From: Pyrocephalus nanus
Taxonomy: Eukaryota > Chordata > Aves > Passeriformes > Tyrannidae
Assembly: GCA_038380795.1 (NCBI GenBank)
Contig: CM076269.1
Coordinates: forward strand, 62,001-126,000
Reading direction: 5' to 3'
Length of the DNA: 64,000 nt
In this document: positions 52,801 to 63,622 of the stretch, piece after piece
Numbering within the stretch: position 1 is the stretch's first letter
How the letters are laid out: each line of letters begins with the position of its first letter
Notes under the pieces: generated by a model
Database searches by the model: none
Seen by the model: only the letters and a program-made list of their open reading frames with translations
Told to the model about the DNA's origin: nothing
Made by a program: the position numbers and the translations under genes

Positions 52801-53963
52801 ATGACTGTGTTCCAGTCTGCAAACTGCGACGCTCATTTGTGAAGCTTGAGAAGACAGTTCAGCTTGCCGGTGTAGAGTCCAAGTGCTATTCCACAGAGCC
52901 AGTGCTGCGCTGTATGAAGGGATGCTCTGCCACCAAGACTATTCCAGTCAGTGTTGGCTTCCACTGTCTCCCTGCTGGTAAGTCATCAGAAATCCTACTG
53001 AATAGGAGCTGAAGAAAAGTATAAATAGATCATGACTTGACTCAGTTATTTTACTTGAAAAGTATGAATAATCTAACAGCCACAGGTAGGGATGGACTTA
53101 CTGCCTTATTGGCTGAAGCCCTTTTTTTATTAAGATGTAAACATTCCCTCAGTGAGAGAGAGAGATTTTCTATTGTAAATTTAAAATCTAAATTAAAACT
53201 TAAAATCTAAACTAAACTCCCCTTCATGGTGCTTGAAGCTCTGAAGGTAAGGGCGGGATGACAGCACAGTCAAGTGTGATTCAGCTGAAAAACTATGTAC
53301 TAAAACCTGCGAGGTTTGAGTCATAAATGATAATGTGCAGCACCCTGAAACGGGGATCCTTGCCTTGCATTTTTTATTTATCACTGCCTTAGGATGTGAT
53401 CTTATTTCACTGAGCTGATTTAGGCACTAAAAGGGCAGATGTGGACAGGGTTCTTGTACACAGGTGCAGTGATATAGGAGGACATATTTTTATTGTATAT
53501 CATAATTTATAAGAGATTAGATAAGGTAGATAGAGATTATATAGATCATAGAATTATGTCTGGTTTCCAAGTTTGTTTTTTTCTTAAAGACCAGAATACC
53601 TTTTCCTAAATGTATCATAAGAAAATTCTACATAGAAGTAGTACCTTTCAAGGTAGAACTCTTATTGATGAAGTGAGTTTCCTGGCACATCTCTGTGTGA
53701 CTTAGACAAATACAAATATGTAAGTCAGTGAGGAGCGGACAAGTCTGCTGTAATTAATGACTAGTGCATGGTAAATGTGCATGGTACCTAGCAGAACTAC
53801 TTCTGACGCGTACTGTTTGCTTTTAATTTCTTGTTCCCTATCAGATTCAGCTACCAGCCTGACAGACAAACAGATGAAGTTTGACCAAAAGTCAGAGGAT
53901 ATGCAGGACACTGTTGATGCACACATAGCATGTTCTTGTGAGGATGAAGACTGCAGTGCATGA
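31636..53963 (+). CDS. VTG2: Vitellogenin-2, major yolk precursor; complete, 35 exons
   Basis: Thirty-five exons join in frame (coordinates are in the block entries below), 5532 bases, 1843 residues; chicken VTG2 is about 1850 residues and also has 35 exons. Liver-made and estrogen-induced, it is secreted, taken up by the oocyte VLDL-type receptor, and cut to lipovitellin-1, phosvitin, lipovitellin-2 and a C-terminal glycoprotein. Order of parts: signal peptide [14 protein letters not shown], lipid-transport N-sheet and helical domain (about 21-640), open beta-sheets (to about 1091), phosvitin exon (1092-1314), lipovitellin-2 (from about 1315), then a von Willebrand D-type region with [11 protein letters not shown] at about 1709-1719, ending [10 protein letters not shown]. 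No stop, frameshift or missing exon was seen. It sits between SSX2IP and a second vitellogenin. VTG2 rather than VTG1 follows from the C-terminus, the phosvitin flanks and synteny. Confidence 0.96.
31909..35922 (+). CDS. VTG2: VTG2 exons 3-9: lipoprotein N-terminal domain
   Basis: Exons 31909-32060, 33418-33669, 34247-34408, 34492-34640, 35232-35382, 35504-35661 and 35757-35922, residues 21-417. They encode the start of the large lipid-transfer domain shared with apoB and MTP. Exon 5 carries the segment [13 protein letters not shown], which corresponds to the receptor-binding stretch described in fish vitellogenins, with cysteines at CHT, NCQ and YPC. Exon 4 ends with the strongly conserved [11 protein letters not shown]. 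Confidence 0.94.
36761..40609 (+). CDS. VTG2: VTG2 exons 10-17: helical domain and first beta-sheet part
   Basis: Exons 36761-36886, 37236-37454, 38430-38647, 38805-38902, 39218-39342, 39453-39554, 40217-40336 and 40420-40609, residues 418-816. The first four hold paired-helix motifs ([45 protein letters not shown]) typical of the lipovitellin helical horseshoe. The rest begin the lipid-cavity sheets ([18 protein letters not shown]). Confidence 0.94.
37787..37809 (+). repeat. (GA)n microsatellite in VTG2 intron 11
   Basis: About eleven GA units, seen directly, within the intron between exons 11 and 12 of VTG2. Confidence 0.85.
40690..41085 (+). mobile_element. CR1 LINE fragment in VTG2 intron 17
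   Basis: Reads through CR1 reverse-transcriptase 3' phrases in order: 'gatgaaattcgacaaaggca', 'gggcatcacccagacagaaa', 'cagtgtgctcttgtggtgat', 'gtacaatgtccagttttgtg', 'acagtacaagaaagacgttc' and 'ttgtttagcctgg'. Same orientation as the gene, with a gap after the 'aaggccaactgcat' block. Frame broken, so inactive. Both ends are approximate. Confidence 0.85.
41431..43120 (+). CDS. VTG2: VTG2 exons 18-22: end of lipovitellin-1
   Basis: Exons 41431-41524, 41645-41830, 42368-42512, 42632-42854 and 42945-43120, residues 817-1091. They include [20 protein letters not shown], the cysteine-rich block [19 protein letters not shown] and the acidic [14 protein letters not shown] just before the phosvitin exon. 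All junctions keep frame. Confidence 0.93.
43508..44176 (+). CDS. VTG2: VTG2 exon 23: phosvitin exon
   Basis: One 669-base exon, residues 1092-1314. It opens with [19 protein letters not shown], then a serine/alanine stretch written mainly in TCN codons, an acidic linker ([10 protein letters not shown]), and then SSSSSSR units in AGC/AGT codons. It closes with two histidine-rich segments ([10 protein letters not shown] and SHGHHSEH) and SKIW. In the family this region is heavily phosphorylated and binds calcium and iron in yolk. Two cysteines, at 44072-44074 and 44105-44107, are unusual. Chicken's exon is of similar size. Confidence 0.95.
43730..44011 (+). repeat. 21-bp coding minisatellite in phosvitin (SSSSSSR units)
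   Basis: Each unit is five AGC codons, one AGT and one AGG. Ten successive copies (43730-43939) are identical. A nine-base partial unit (43940-43948) follows, then one more exact unit and two variant units with an extra AGT. The perfect 21-base period keeps the reading frame whatever the copy number. Other frames stay open too (Ala/Val/Gly on +, Cys-rich on -), purely as a result of the repeat. Confidence 0.95.
44583..47113 (+). CDS. VTG2: VTG2 exons 24-27: lipovitellin-2 start
   Basis: Exons 44583-44633, 45516-45605, 46664-46876 and 46971-47113, residues 1315-1479. They begin [17 protein letters not shown], the conserved segment right after phosvitin, then a second short serine patch ([15 protein letters not shown]), then [19 protein letters not shown], and end [14 protein letters not shown]. 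Exon 24 uses an unusual 'tttcaaag' acceptor ending at 44582, fixed by frame and homology. Confidence 0.92.
47503..53963 (+). CDS. VTG2: VTG2 exons 28-35: von Willebrand D-type region and C-terminus
   Basis: Exons 47503-47641, 48154-48289, 48720-48906, 49231-49322, 50406-50503, 51249-51408, 52816-52977 and 53845-53963, residues 1480-1843. Landmarks: [40 protein letters not shown], then [18 protein letters not shown] and [11 protein letters not shown], both hallmarks of the vWD fold, then a cysteine-rich tail with [18 protein letters not shown]. Stop TGA at 53961-53963. In the family this part yields lipovitellin-2 and the YGP40 glycoprotein. Confidence 0.94.
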
Positions 53964-54170
53964 AGCTGTACATTGCAGCACAGGAAAAAACAGAAACACT
54001 TTCATGTTTTTATTATATGGTGTAAAAAGCCTCAGCTAAAAGAATAACAGAGACACTAAATCAAGTGTTTGAAGATGTGTGGAATCTTCTCAAGTAATTT
54101 AAAGAATTAAACTTTATTATTGTAGAAACTGTTATGATTGCCCATAACTGATTTCGTAATAAATTCATGC
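53964..54170 (+). terminator. VTG2: VTG2 3' UTR and poly(A) signals
   Basis: Short 3' UTR after the stop. ATTAAA at 54106-54111 and AATAAA at 54158-54163 are the candidate signals; either gives a 3' UTR of roughly 160-220 bases, short as in known vitellogenin mRNAs. Confidence 0.65.
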
Positions 54171-56980
54171 CTGGAAAAAATTATGAAGGATTCCTTATTT
54201 CACTGGTCATGGAAAGAGGATATCTGCGTAGGTTCTCCTCACCCTGCATTTTGTAGATTTCTTGAGTTTGTGACCACCTTCTGTGTATCAGACACATGTG
54301 TGTCAGGCCCCACGGAGAACAAGGGTTGTGTAGCTGTGGTACCAGGCTTCTGCTTGTTCCCCCAGTGTTTTTTTGCCTGCTGCTGGGATCCTGTGCATCT
54401 GGAGCAGGAATTAATCACCTCTGTGTGATGCATTCCCTGCAGGAGTGATGGAGCCAACATGCTTTGCAATAGCTACATGGTGGGCCAGTGCTGCTGCAGG
54501 AAGCAGCAGGGTCAGGGAATAAGCCTGAATGTCATGCCCCAGGGCAAGGCTGGTCTGAGGGAGCCATGATCAAGTTATGTTTCTGGTGCAGAAGCTAGGG
54601 TGAAACAGGGGCCTTTGACCAGGACAGGATGGTGTTACCCAAGCATCTTTGGTACACTCAGTGGATGTGCATAGGTGTTTTATTGTTTGGATATGAGTTT
54701 TATAGTTCAGAAAGGTAAAGTTCTTAGTACCAAAAGAAATATGTTGAAAACTCTAAATATACAGTTCTGCAGTTTAAATGCTGCCATGGTAACCTGCTCT
54801 GCGAAGTGATGGGGAGCAGGAAGCAGGCACTTTTTGGACTCTACCCAGCAGAAGCAGTAAAGTGATGAGCTGGTGGTTTTGCTGCTTGCCTGGAAGTCAC
54901 ATGGAGCAGTGACAGGAAGCACAGACTTTCAGGTAACCTGGGCTGAATCCAGCAAAATTTTGGGGTTTTTGTGGTCCCTAGACCTGGGCTCCATGGGGGG
55001 CTGTGGAATGAGCTCCCAGCTCCAATGGGGGAAACCCACAGGCCTCCTCTCTTTCCAACATGCCAAGGCTGGAGCACAGTTTTGGGGGGATTGTCGTCTT
55101 CCAGCCTCTGCATTCAGGTATGATGAGCCCAGCAGGAGACCCATGGGTGAGCATTGCCCAAGCACTGTGGCAGCCAGAGTCCCCCTGGAACTGCAGAGGG
55201 ATGTGGGCTGTGGGCATCCAACTCAAGAGGGGCTGCAGGGAGCCCATAGGCAGCCTATGCCCCTCTCCCATCCTGCCACTGTGGAGGAAGCTGAGCACAG
55301 CTCGAGGGAAATGCTGTCCAGGGCAGGTTGTGGGGACAGCCAAGTTGTTTGTCACTCTCATAATTTTCTGAGTTTTTTGGTTTTTCCGTCCATCTTTTTA
55401 ATTGCTGTTATATCCTCCTGAGAAATCCTAGCATGAAAGGGTTGTGAGTGCCTAGGGGCACAGGCTAGGAGTTAATTTTGTTCTTGAGGCACTGAAAAAA
55501 TTACCTAGAAAATGAGAGGGTTCACTTTTATGAAGAAATCCCTAAAGGCAAAGCCCTTGCCCACAGGTTAACCTGTCCTTGAAGCCGAAGCACAGATGAT
55601 CCTGCACTGTGGCAGCAGCATGGCCGGGGTGACCAGGAATTTAGCATCTGCTGTCCAAAGTAAGAGATGGGGTGGAGTGGGGGTAAGATTCTGCAGCCAC
55701 AAGCTGCAGTGCTGAGGATTTTGGGGAAACCCTTCCCTTGCAATTGGGCAGAGCCTGTACAGCCCCCTATAAGAAAAACTTATTTTGAGGAGTGTCAGGG
55801 TTCAGTTTGTGATGTCACTGTTATAGTAGTGGGGTGTTTCAGTGATACAGTGTTATAACTTTAAGAAAACAAGCATCGTTGCATTTAATATGCCATCACA
55901 GCAGCTCTCTGCTTTCACTGCCACTGAGCTGGAGTTGTCACTGCCCACAAGCTGTTTTTTTTTAAAAAAACACAAACAACTAAATCTGTGCAGCTGCATA
56001 TACTTATGCCATAGTATATTAGCTTTTGAACCTCAAATACCAGTGGCCAGTAGTTGCATACTCAAATCCTTTAAGTAGCTTTACCAAATCTCCAAAGACA
56101 TGACACAACTCTCTAGGAAATGGTTTGACTTTCTATCATGTGCTATGAGTTTTACAAGGGAAGGGGTTAAAACAAGCAGGACCTGAATACAGAGCCAGTA
56201 AAAACACAGAGGGTTTGCTATACTTCAAACTTATTTTTGTTCCCCCTAGAGATGCAATCTTTGATCCAGGAGCAAAATCCACTGTTTGTCAGACATTATA
56301 AGTTATATCCCAGCTGTCAATTATTAAAAAACCATCACCTATATAACATTACAAAAACTAAGCTGCCTTGGATAGGAGTCACTGGTCTGTTGATGGGAAA
56401 CTGAATCCAGTCCCTTCCCTTAGTGAGTTGGACAGTAGCTTTGGTTCCCCACCCACAGAGGAGAAGGTTGTGGTGGGCAAATAGCAGCCACATGGCACCA
56501 GTGTGAACTCCTCAGTCCTGCAGCTGCCTTAGCCTTCCTGGTGTAGGTTCCTGATGGAGCAGAGTGGGTGGCTCCAGCTACTTGGGCTGTGCACAGCTCC
56601 ATGACCCGACCGGGTAGTAGTGGGGAACTTGGCGACCAGGACAAATTCTGGAGCCAAAAGCAGCCTGAGGGACCTGTGGGGCTGCCTCCAAAGGAACAGG
56701 GAAAATGCCTGCTGATGAGAGAAGGGGACTCCACCACGTGGTGAAGAGAAGACAGGTGAGGGAAGCATGGATGTCAGCAGCACCTACCCATGGTCTTTGT
56801 GACAATGTCGGGAGGTTTGTGTTACTGTGTGAATTCTCTGGCCCCACAGAGCAGTGCTGTGCCAACAGCCTGTCCAACTCGCAGCAGGGCTGGCATGGGC
56901 ATGGTGTCACAGGAGGGCTGCCTGGGCATTTTGCACAATCCTGCTGGGGCACTATCAGTTAGATAAGCTGTGTGCCTTAT
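54171..56980. other. Intergenic spacer between the two vitellogenins
   Basis: About 2.8 kb, with stretches more GC-rich than the introns. Open frames of up to about 180 codons (for example 54873-55421 on +) encode nothing recognisable, and frames on both strands are open over the same bases, so I do not call genes. I found no vitellogenin exon relic and no clear CR1 copy here. Confidence 0.55.
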
Positions 56981-56984
56981 GATC

Positions 56985-57010
56985 AGGTCAGTATAACCTG
57001 GGCAAAGTCA
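56985..57010. promoter_or_regulatory. Imperfect ERE module of the second vitellogenin promoter
   Basis: GGTCAGTATAACC at 56986-56998 is an ERE-like element followed by CTGGGCAAAG. The 26-base block matches 31266-31291 of the VTG2 promoter at 24 positions and sits about 310 bases before its own TATA box (about 325 in VTG2). Shared descent of the promoters, with retained estrogen control, is the likely reading. I found no perfect ERE palindrome further upstream of this gene within the window. Confidence 0.75.
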
Positions 57011-57281
57011 GCACAGACTGCAACAGCATCAGGTGCCTCCAGGGAATAAGGAAAATTAGTCGTTTTTGTCACACAATAGTAATAATTAAATATATTTTAA
57101 TACTATTAAGTACTCATTTCAAAAGGCAGGGTTTTCATGGCATTCAGCTGCTGAGAACAACAGCATTTGTGACAGTTTTGGCTCAGCGAATATATCCATC
57201 ACCTTGTCCCCCACCCCCTCTCCCTCAAAGGGTTTGGTTGGTTGATAAGAAGTTGATAACTCAACAAAATTCACTGTGCCT

Positions 57282-57291
57282 GTTAATAATT
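57282..57291 (+). promoter_or_regulatory. HNF1-like site in the second vitellogenin promoter
   Basis: GTTAATAATT matches the first half and spacer of the HNF1 consensus (GTTAATnATTAAC) just upstream of the TATA box, as expected for a liver gene. The second half is imperfect. Role inferred. Confidence 0.4.
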
Positions 57292-57295
57292 CTTC

Positions 57296-57303
57296 TATAA
57301 AAG
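57296..57303 (+). promoter_or_regulatory. TATA box of the second vitellogenin gene
   Basis: TATAAAAG lies 47 bases before the ATG at 57343, nearly the same spacing as in VTG2 (45), predicting a leader of roughly 15 bases. Confidence 0.85.
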
Positions 57304-57342
57304 CCACAGATTTTTCCCCTGCAGGCTTCAGTCACTTTTACC

Positions 57343-60300
57343 ATGAAGGGACTCATCCTGACCCTGGCGCTCACCCTTGTGGGTAAGTTGAAGCTTTATC
57401 AGCACTGCCAAGCTGTGACAGCCACTGTGATCCTGAGCGAACTGCATCTCCTCAGGGCTTTCCAGGGATATTTAGAGCTTCATTTTCTGAAGCCCTTTTA
57501 GGGGCCTTTGAGGGCTTCAGCCATAAACTATTAGATTTCTGTGCCTAAGCTCAGCAGTAGGAGAAAAGACAAGCAAGCAGCAGCTAGTGAACTGGGCTGG
57601 CATAGGCTTGGTGTCCTGAGAGTGTGGGGTGCACCTCATGAGCCCATTACTGGTTGGTTGCCAACCATTAGCACACTAACTAAATGAATAATATATGAAA
57701 AAATCTACAGAGATGGGTTTGTTTTTCAAGCATACTTCTCTTTCCTCCCTCACAGGGGGCCAGAAGCAGGACCTCGGTAAGTGGCTCCCACTGCCAGCCA
57801 GCAGCTCCCATGCTGCCTTCCCCTATAGCCTTGCCTTGTCCACTGCTTGCACCTGTTTATTGGCAGTGACAGCCTCACAGTTCTTTGCTGGGGTGATTCA
57901 AGTAACAACACAACAGTCATAGCCAAGGAGGTGTTTCTGTTATTTTTTTTTCCTAATAGAGCCTGCTTTTCATATGGGCAAGACCTACCTGTATGGCTAT
58001 GAGAGTGTCATCATGCATGGGCTGCCTGACAGAGGCCTGGCGAAGGCAGGGGTGAGGCTTACAGGCAAGCTGGAGATCAGCCGCGTGTCTCAGAGCGACC
58101 ACCTTCTCCAGGTAAATCGCCATGGCTATGGGAACCCACCCATCCATCCTCACCATATAGTTACAGATGCTCGGTTCATACCTCCTAGCTGGCAAAATAA
58201 TTGACAAAAAGATGATGCCAGAGCTCACACATAAGTTTGGGGGCCTTCCCACTGCTGAGATACCCCTGTAAGCCCAGTGTCAGTCCCAGTGGTTTTGCTC
58301 AGGCAGTGATGATTCCCCAGTTAGGGCAAAGCTGTGGACATGGGCACTGAGCTCTGCACCCTATATACCCAAGAAGTGATGGGGGAGAGCCAAGGGCACC
58401 GCTGAGGGGTTTGCAGCTGTATCCAAAATATTTTGGATTACTGATAGGGACCTACAGCGAGCACCACAGCCTTCCTCACAGCCTGCTCCTATGTAGGAGG
58501 GAGCCAGAGCTGCTTCGGCTCTGCTGCCATCAGTATCTGAGCCCCCTTGATTAAAGCTACCTTAGGTTCACCTCCATGCAAGAATGTGGCAGGCAGCTGC
58601 TTTAAAGAATGTCCTTAAGATAGTTTTAATAAGTCAACACTAACCTTGAATATGAAAATGAGCGTTCAAGCATGAAATATCCATGTTTTTCAACCTGGTC
58701 CATAGCCTGAGAAAAACTCAGCACTGGAATTCAGATATCAGATGAGAAAGACCCACCTGTCTCCTTTATATTCCTTTTAATATTCTTCACATAGGTTTTA
58801 ATTCAAATGTGAGGAATTCTGATGATAATGCCATTATGATATCAGATCTTGAAGTTCTATTACTCATCAAAAATATTAAACCAAATAGCTCAAAATACTG
58901 GCATGGCACGAAAGACCTCAGAAAAGGGACTGAGAAGGCTCCATGTGGGGAGGAAACTATAAGAGGTGCCCTTAACACTTGCCCTAGGAGTTTTCTCAGT
59001 CTTTAATCCTGGACACATATTATAGAAACAGTGTAAAGGAATACCTACTGTCAAACTTTACATGGTGCTGCAATTGCAGGCTCTGTGTAACCTCACTAAA
59101 GTTGCTACAACTTTAGCTATTGCAGACAACAATCTTGAGTAGGAATTAATTTGAGAAAAGGTGGTAAGACGCAAGACATCTTTGCAGCACTGATTATATA
59201 TATCTAAAACAGAACAGAGCAGTAAGCCAACACCTTTTCCCTCTATGCAGGAACATGTACAAGGGTGGGAAGTGTTTGTGCATGTGTGTACGACTAGATA
59301 TGTATGTGCATGCAGGCACACACTTCCCACTAGGTAGCAGTCAAGGACTTGTGTGGAAGCTTTACAGCTTGATAAGCTCAAAGGGGTGTTAGCTGCTTCC
59401 AAAGAATGTGTGAGCTCCTGTGGTCACCTCTGCTCCCCCATCAGCTGTGCCGTGGTTTTGGTGCTCTAGGGTATGCTGGACCTGGAGCAGTAGCCAGAAT
59501 AGTCCCTGTGTGTTTAGGCAGGCAATTGGGCAATAGGGGCTTGGCTGCCTTGCCTCTTATCATCCGTGGAAAAGGGGTGAGTATCTTGTCGGCATGGATT
59601 GCTGGCAGCTTGTGCTTCACTTGTCCAACAAGCTTCACCAGACTTGCTGAAGTTTGGAATCCTGTTCACATAATCTTATTTTTCTTGCAGAAATCCTTCA
59701 TGGAAATTTGCATTTTCAAGGACTTCTTAGGCCCAGCATAGGAGTCTGAGGTGAAGACTGTTTCCTGTGGTGTTGTACAAGTAGCCTGTGCCTGGCCATG
59801 GATTGGAAGTTCCCAGTTGCCCTATTATAGCACTATTCCAAATGGATGGTTAACAGTATGATTGTTTTCCTATTTTTGTTCACAGATTCGAGAACCAAAG
59901 CTTGAGGAACACAATGGCTTTTGGCCCATGGATCCCTTCATTCCATCTTTGAGGCTCTCAGAAACCTTTGCTACATGCCTAAGCCAAGCCTTTAAGTTTG
60001 AATATACTGAAGGAAGGGTTGGAAGTATTTTTGCCCCTGAGGACTGTCCCATTCTGTGCACTAACCTAGTGAGAGGGATTCTGAACATGATGCAGATAAC
60101 CATCAAAAAGTCACAAAATGTGTATGAACTACAGGAGGTTTGTTTTTTCCATTCTGATTTTACTTTTATTCTCATTTTATCATTACAGATTAAGTTGCCT
60201 ATACATACACCTCACAGACCCTTTTCTTAGACTTTCTTATTGCTGTTTCAAGTGGGAAGTTCATTGTGTTTAATCAATACTTGCAGGCTGGGATTGAAGG

Positions 60301-63300
60301 CATCTGCCAAACCAGATACATTATCCAGGATGACAGCAAGAGTAACTGGGCCACCATTTATAAAAGCAAGGACCTGATGAACTGCCAGGAGAAAGCAGTG
60401 AAAAACACAGGAATGGCATACATCCGCCCCTGCCCTACCTGTTCTCCGGTACGAGCAGCATGGAGCCCTGAGCCACTGCTCAACAGTCACACATTGCACT
60501 AATGCTCATGGGGAGTTTGGCTTGTCTGTGCTACTAGTCCATTCCTATTTCTGAGTGGGTCTCTTTGCACTTCTAGAAAGTCAGAAACATTAAGGGCACG
60601 GTGATGTTCACTTATAAGATGAAGTATGATGACAGCGGGGTATCGTTGATGTCTGCTACGTCTGAGCAGGTGTACCAGATCTCTCCCTTCAATGAACCCA
60701 ATGCGGCAGCAGTCATGGAGGCAAGGTAGGCACTGGACGTGTCCTTAGGATATCATAGCAGAAGGAGCTGGCTAAAACATATTTACTGCTGTTTTGTGAG
60801 ACAAGAAAAATCTGCCCTGGCAAAGGGCCAAAACACCATACAGCCCTTGAGATGCCCAGCCAGGTGCTCTGCTCTGCTTTTTGGGCTACCTGAAATATCT
60901 GCCCAACCTCTCAGAGACTTTGGCAAACTCTCACAAAAGCTCCTGCAGTAGCATGACTTTTCCAGATAATCCTGAGCAATGGATAAACAGAGAAGTGCAT
61001 GATCCGTTTGCGAGTGATGCAATGGTCCTGCCTGAGCACCCCTCAGTCTGCTCCAACGGTGTACAAGTCCTTCACATATAGAGTGCCATTACAGGCCACT
61101 GATGCATTTCCCTCTTTCCCTTGAAGACAAGAACTGTCTTTGGTCGGCGTTAGAAGGACTCCTATCAGTGCACCAAAAACTCAGCTGCAAAACCAAGGGA
61201 GCCTTCGTTACCATTTCTCAGGAGAACTACTCCAGATGCCAATCCCTCTAATAAGGATTAAAAATCCAGATTTACAGGTATTAGAGGCTTACTTTCACAC
61301 ACTTTCATTATTTATAAGGTTAAGACATCACCGCATCATTATTTTAGACATGGATCTTTCCAATAGTCTGTTTTTCCCACAGTTAATAGAAACGCTGCGG
61401 CAATTAGTTCAGAATAATGAGAAAGGAGACACTAAAGAAGCTTCAGCCAAGTTCTTACAAATGGTCCAGCTTTTTCGTGTAGCAACCCTTGATCAAATTG
61501 AGTCTTTGTGGCTGCAGTTTGTCAACGAACTTTCCTACAGGTAACTATTGCCTTCAGCCAGGGATTCTGATCAGAGACATACTGGGCAATGGAGCTAATT
61601 AATCTTCCTCTCCCTGGCAGGCCCTGGTTCCTGAGTGCCATCTGTGCTGCTGGAGCTACTGACACATTCAGATTCCTGAAGCAAAAAATTCATGACGAGA
61701 AGCTGAACACCTGGGAAGCAGCTGTGACTCTCCCTCTCGCCTTCCATTTTGTTACACCAAACAAGCAAACCCTGGAAGTTGCCTCAGTGAGTACAGACCG
61801 TTCTTCCTTTTATTTCCCCTCTCACTCCTTTTTAAAGTTGAATTCATAGGATTATAAGAGAGAGAGAAATATGCAACATATTTTATTCTAAATTTGTAAA
61901 ATGCAAGGTATTAAAAAAAATGGGAAATGTTTCAGAAAATGTTCCAAACACTTGTTGCCAAAAGTTTTTTAATTATATTTGATGCTTAAACTCAGAGATT
62001 CTAAGAAAACTGATGTTGATTCTTTTTGCAAAAAATAAAATAAAATACAAAATCAGGAAAGTAATATCATGTAACCAATATCTGAAATGTAAACATCATA
62101 ACTGGGGCAAGTCTATTTATTTTCTTGTAGCTAAGTGTCTAGTATTTGACTGAGCTTCTGAAAACATTTAGAAAAAGGACTAATGAATTTTATCTACTTG
62201 TCAAGTGAAATTTTTGCTAAATACCAGCTTTAACTACTAGAAACAGTAAAAATGATACGTCTTTCTTCTGCAGACTTTTCTGACCTGTCCCCAAATCCAG
62301 AAAGTACTGATGCATCGGATAATTGTTTACCTGGGATATGGTAGCATGGTAAATAAATACTGCGCTCAGACTTTACTATGTCCAAATCATCTTCTTCAGG
62401 TAGGTGACTCTCTTTTCTTATTCATAAAAGGTGAAGAAATTTTAAAAATGCCTTTAATTTAGCTCTCACAATGCTGGCAGTTAGGTAACTGACAGTTTGC
62501 ATGCCTCACTTAGCTGTGATTGCCTGCAAAATTTCAAAGAGAGAATGAAACACCAACCTGGTGCCTTTGAAAGACCAGGTCTTAGCAGTTCAGAATTTCA
62601 AACACAGCTGTAGAAGTCTAGGAGAAAATGGATCCTGTAAACAGTCTGAAACTGTTTAGGTATGACAAAGTGAGGATTAAAGCAAAATAAGTATGATTCT
62701 ACTTTTACAATTAGGTAGAGTATACTAAAAGATATACTCAAAAGGCAGTAAAGGGTGAACATAAGCAAAGCTCTGGATATGTCATAGGTTAGGGCTTCCA
62801 AAGAGGCCCTGTTACATAATTGTATATCACCATCAGAAATATTTAGGACATTGTCCTTGGACTATGCAGCTCTGGCTCCTTGCTCAGAAGGACCACAGCA
62901 TTGAGATGGCCTGCTGGTGTTTGACGTGTTTAAATCTTCCAAGAGGGTGAAATAAAGCCAAGCCACTAGAAGGGTGATTTCTCTTCTCAGAACAGCAAAA
63001 CTGTTTAAGTAAACTTGCTATTGCTTTAGGAAGTGAAAAATATGCAAGTGCAATTTGGCAGGGCTGGCAGAGGTGCTCCAGGAAACAGCTGAATGTGGCA
63101 GTAGCTCAGCACTGCCTTTGAACTTGCAACAGACTCCCTGCTGCAGGCATCCACCTGGGACTACCTCCTACACTCAGGCACAATTCAAAATCGATTACAA
63201 CCCTGTTTAAGGAGAAAACCAAGTTTATTTGTATGGTCCATGTTTGGCATTCTGATTGTGATGGGGGGATTTTTCCTAGGAGCAATACAGCTTTATTTTG

Positions 63301-63622
63301 GGGTTTGCAGCAGTAGCTGCTTTGCTTGCTATGGCAGTGCATATTTTTATGCACTATTACAAGATCATTACCTGGTAAGATTAACACACTCTGCTCTTTT
63401 CAGCCACTTCATGATCTTGCTACTGAAGCCACTGGCAAAGCTAATGCCAAAGACATGTCCTTGGCCCTGAAAGCCATTGGCAATGCAGGAGAGCCAGCCA
63501 GTGTCAAACGCATCCTGAAGTTTTTGCCAACATTTTCTTCAGCTGCAGTTTCATTGCCAAGCAGGATCCATGTTGATGCCGTGTTGGCCTTGAGAAAAAT
63601 TGCCAGAAAAGAGCCTGCAAAA
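57343..63622 (+). CDS. VTG3: Second vitellogenin (likely VTG3), first 11 exons; runs off the window
   Basis: Exons 57343-57382, 57756-57776, 57960-58111, 59886-60137, 60287-60448, 60577-60725, 61127-61277, 61383-61540, 61621-61786, 62274-62399 and 63404-63622: 532 codons, in frame, no disruption. Lengths (40, 21, 152, 252, 162, 149, 151, 158, 166, 126, 219) equal those of VTG2 exons 1-11 one for one. The signal peptide is MKGLILTLALTLVG. Conserved blocks include [38 protein letters not shown] and ALKAIGNAGEPASVKRIL. It encodes a secreted yolk lipoprotein precursor of the same lipid-transfer family. VTG3 is chosen over VTG1 because, in birds, VTG2 and VTG3 are the pair next to SSX2IP; the phosvitin part, which would confirm it, lies outside the window. 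Confidence 0.88.
60287..60448 (+). CDS. VTG3: VTG3 exon 5: receptor-binding segment
   Basis: Encodes GICQTRYIIQDDSKSN, then YKSKDLMNCQEKAV, then YIRPCP. The cysteine positions match VTG2 exon 5, but the loop before NCQEK differs (KSKDLM against KTVDQN), and one extra cysteine occurs near the exon end (PTCSP against PVDMM). The corresponding segment in fish vitellogenins contacts the oocyte receptor. Confidence 0.85.

Noticed and set aside
54873..55421. 182-codon frame in the spacer between the vitellogenins
   Set aside because: Several frames on both strands are open over the same GC-richer bases, no domain, no splice or promoter signs.
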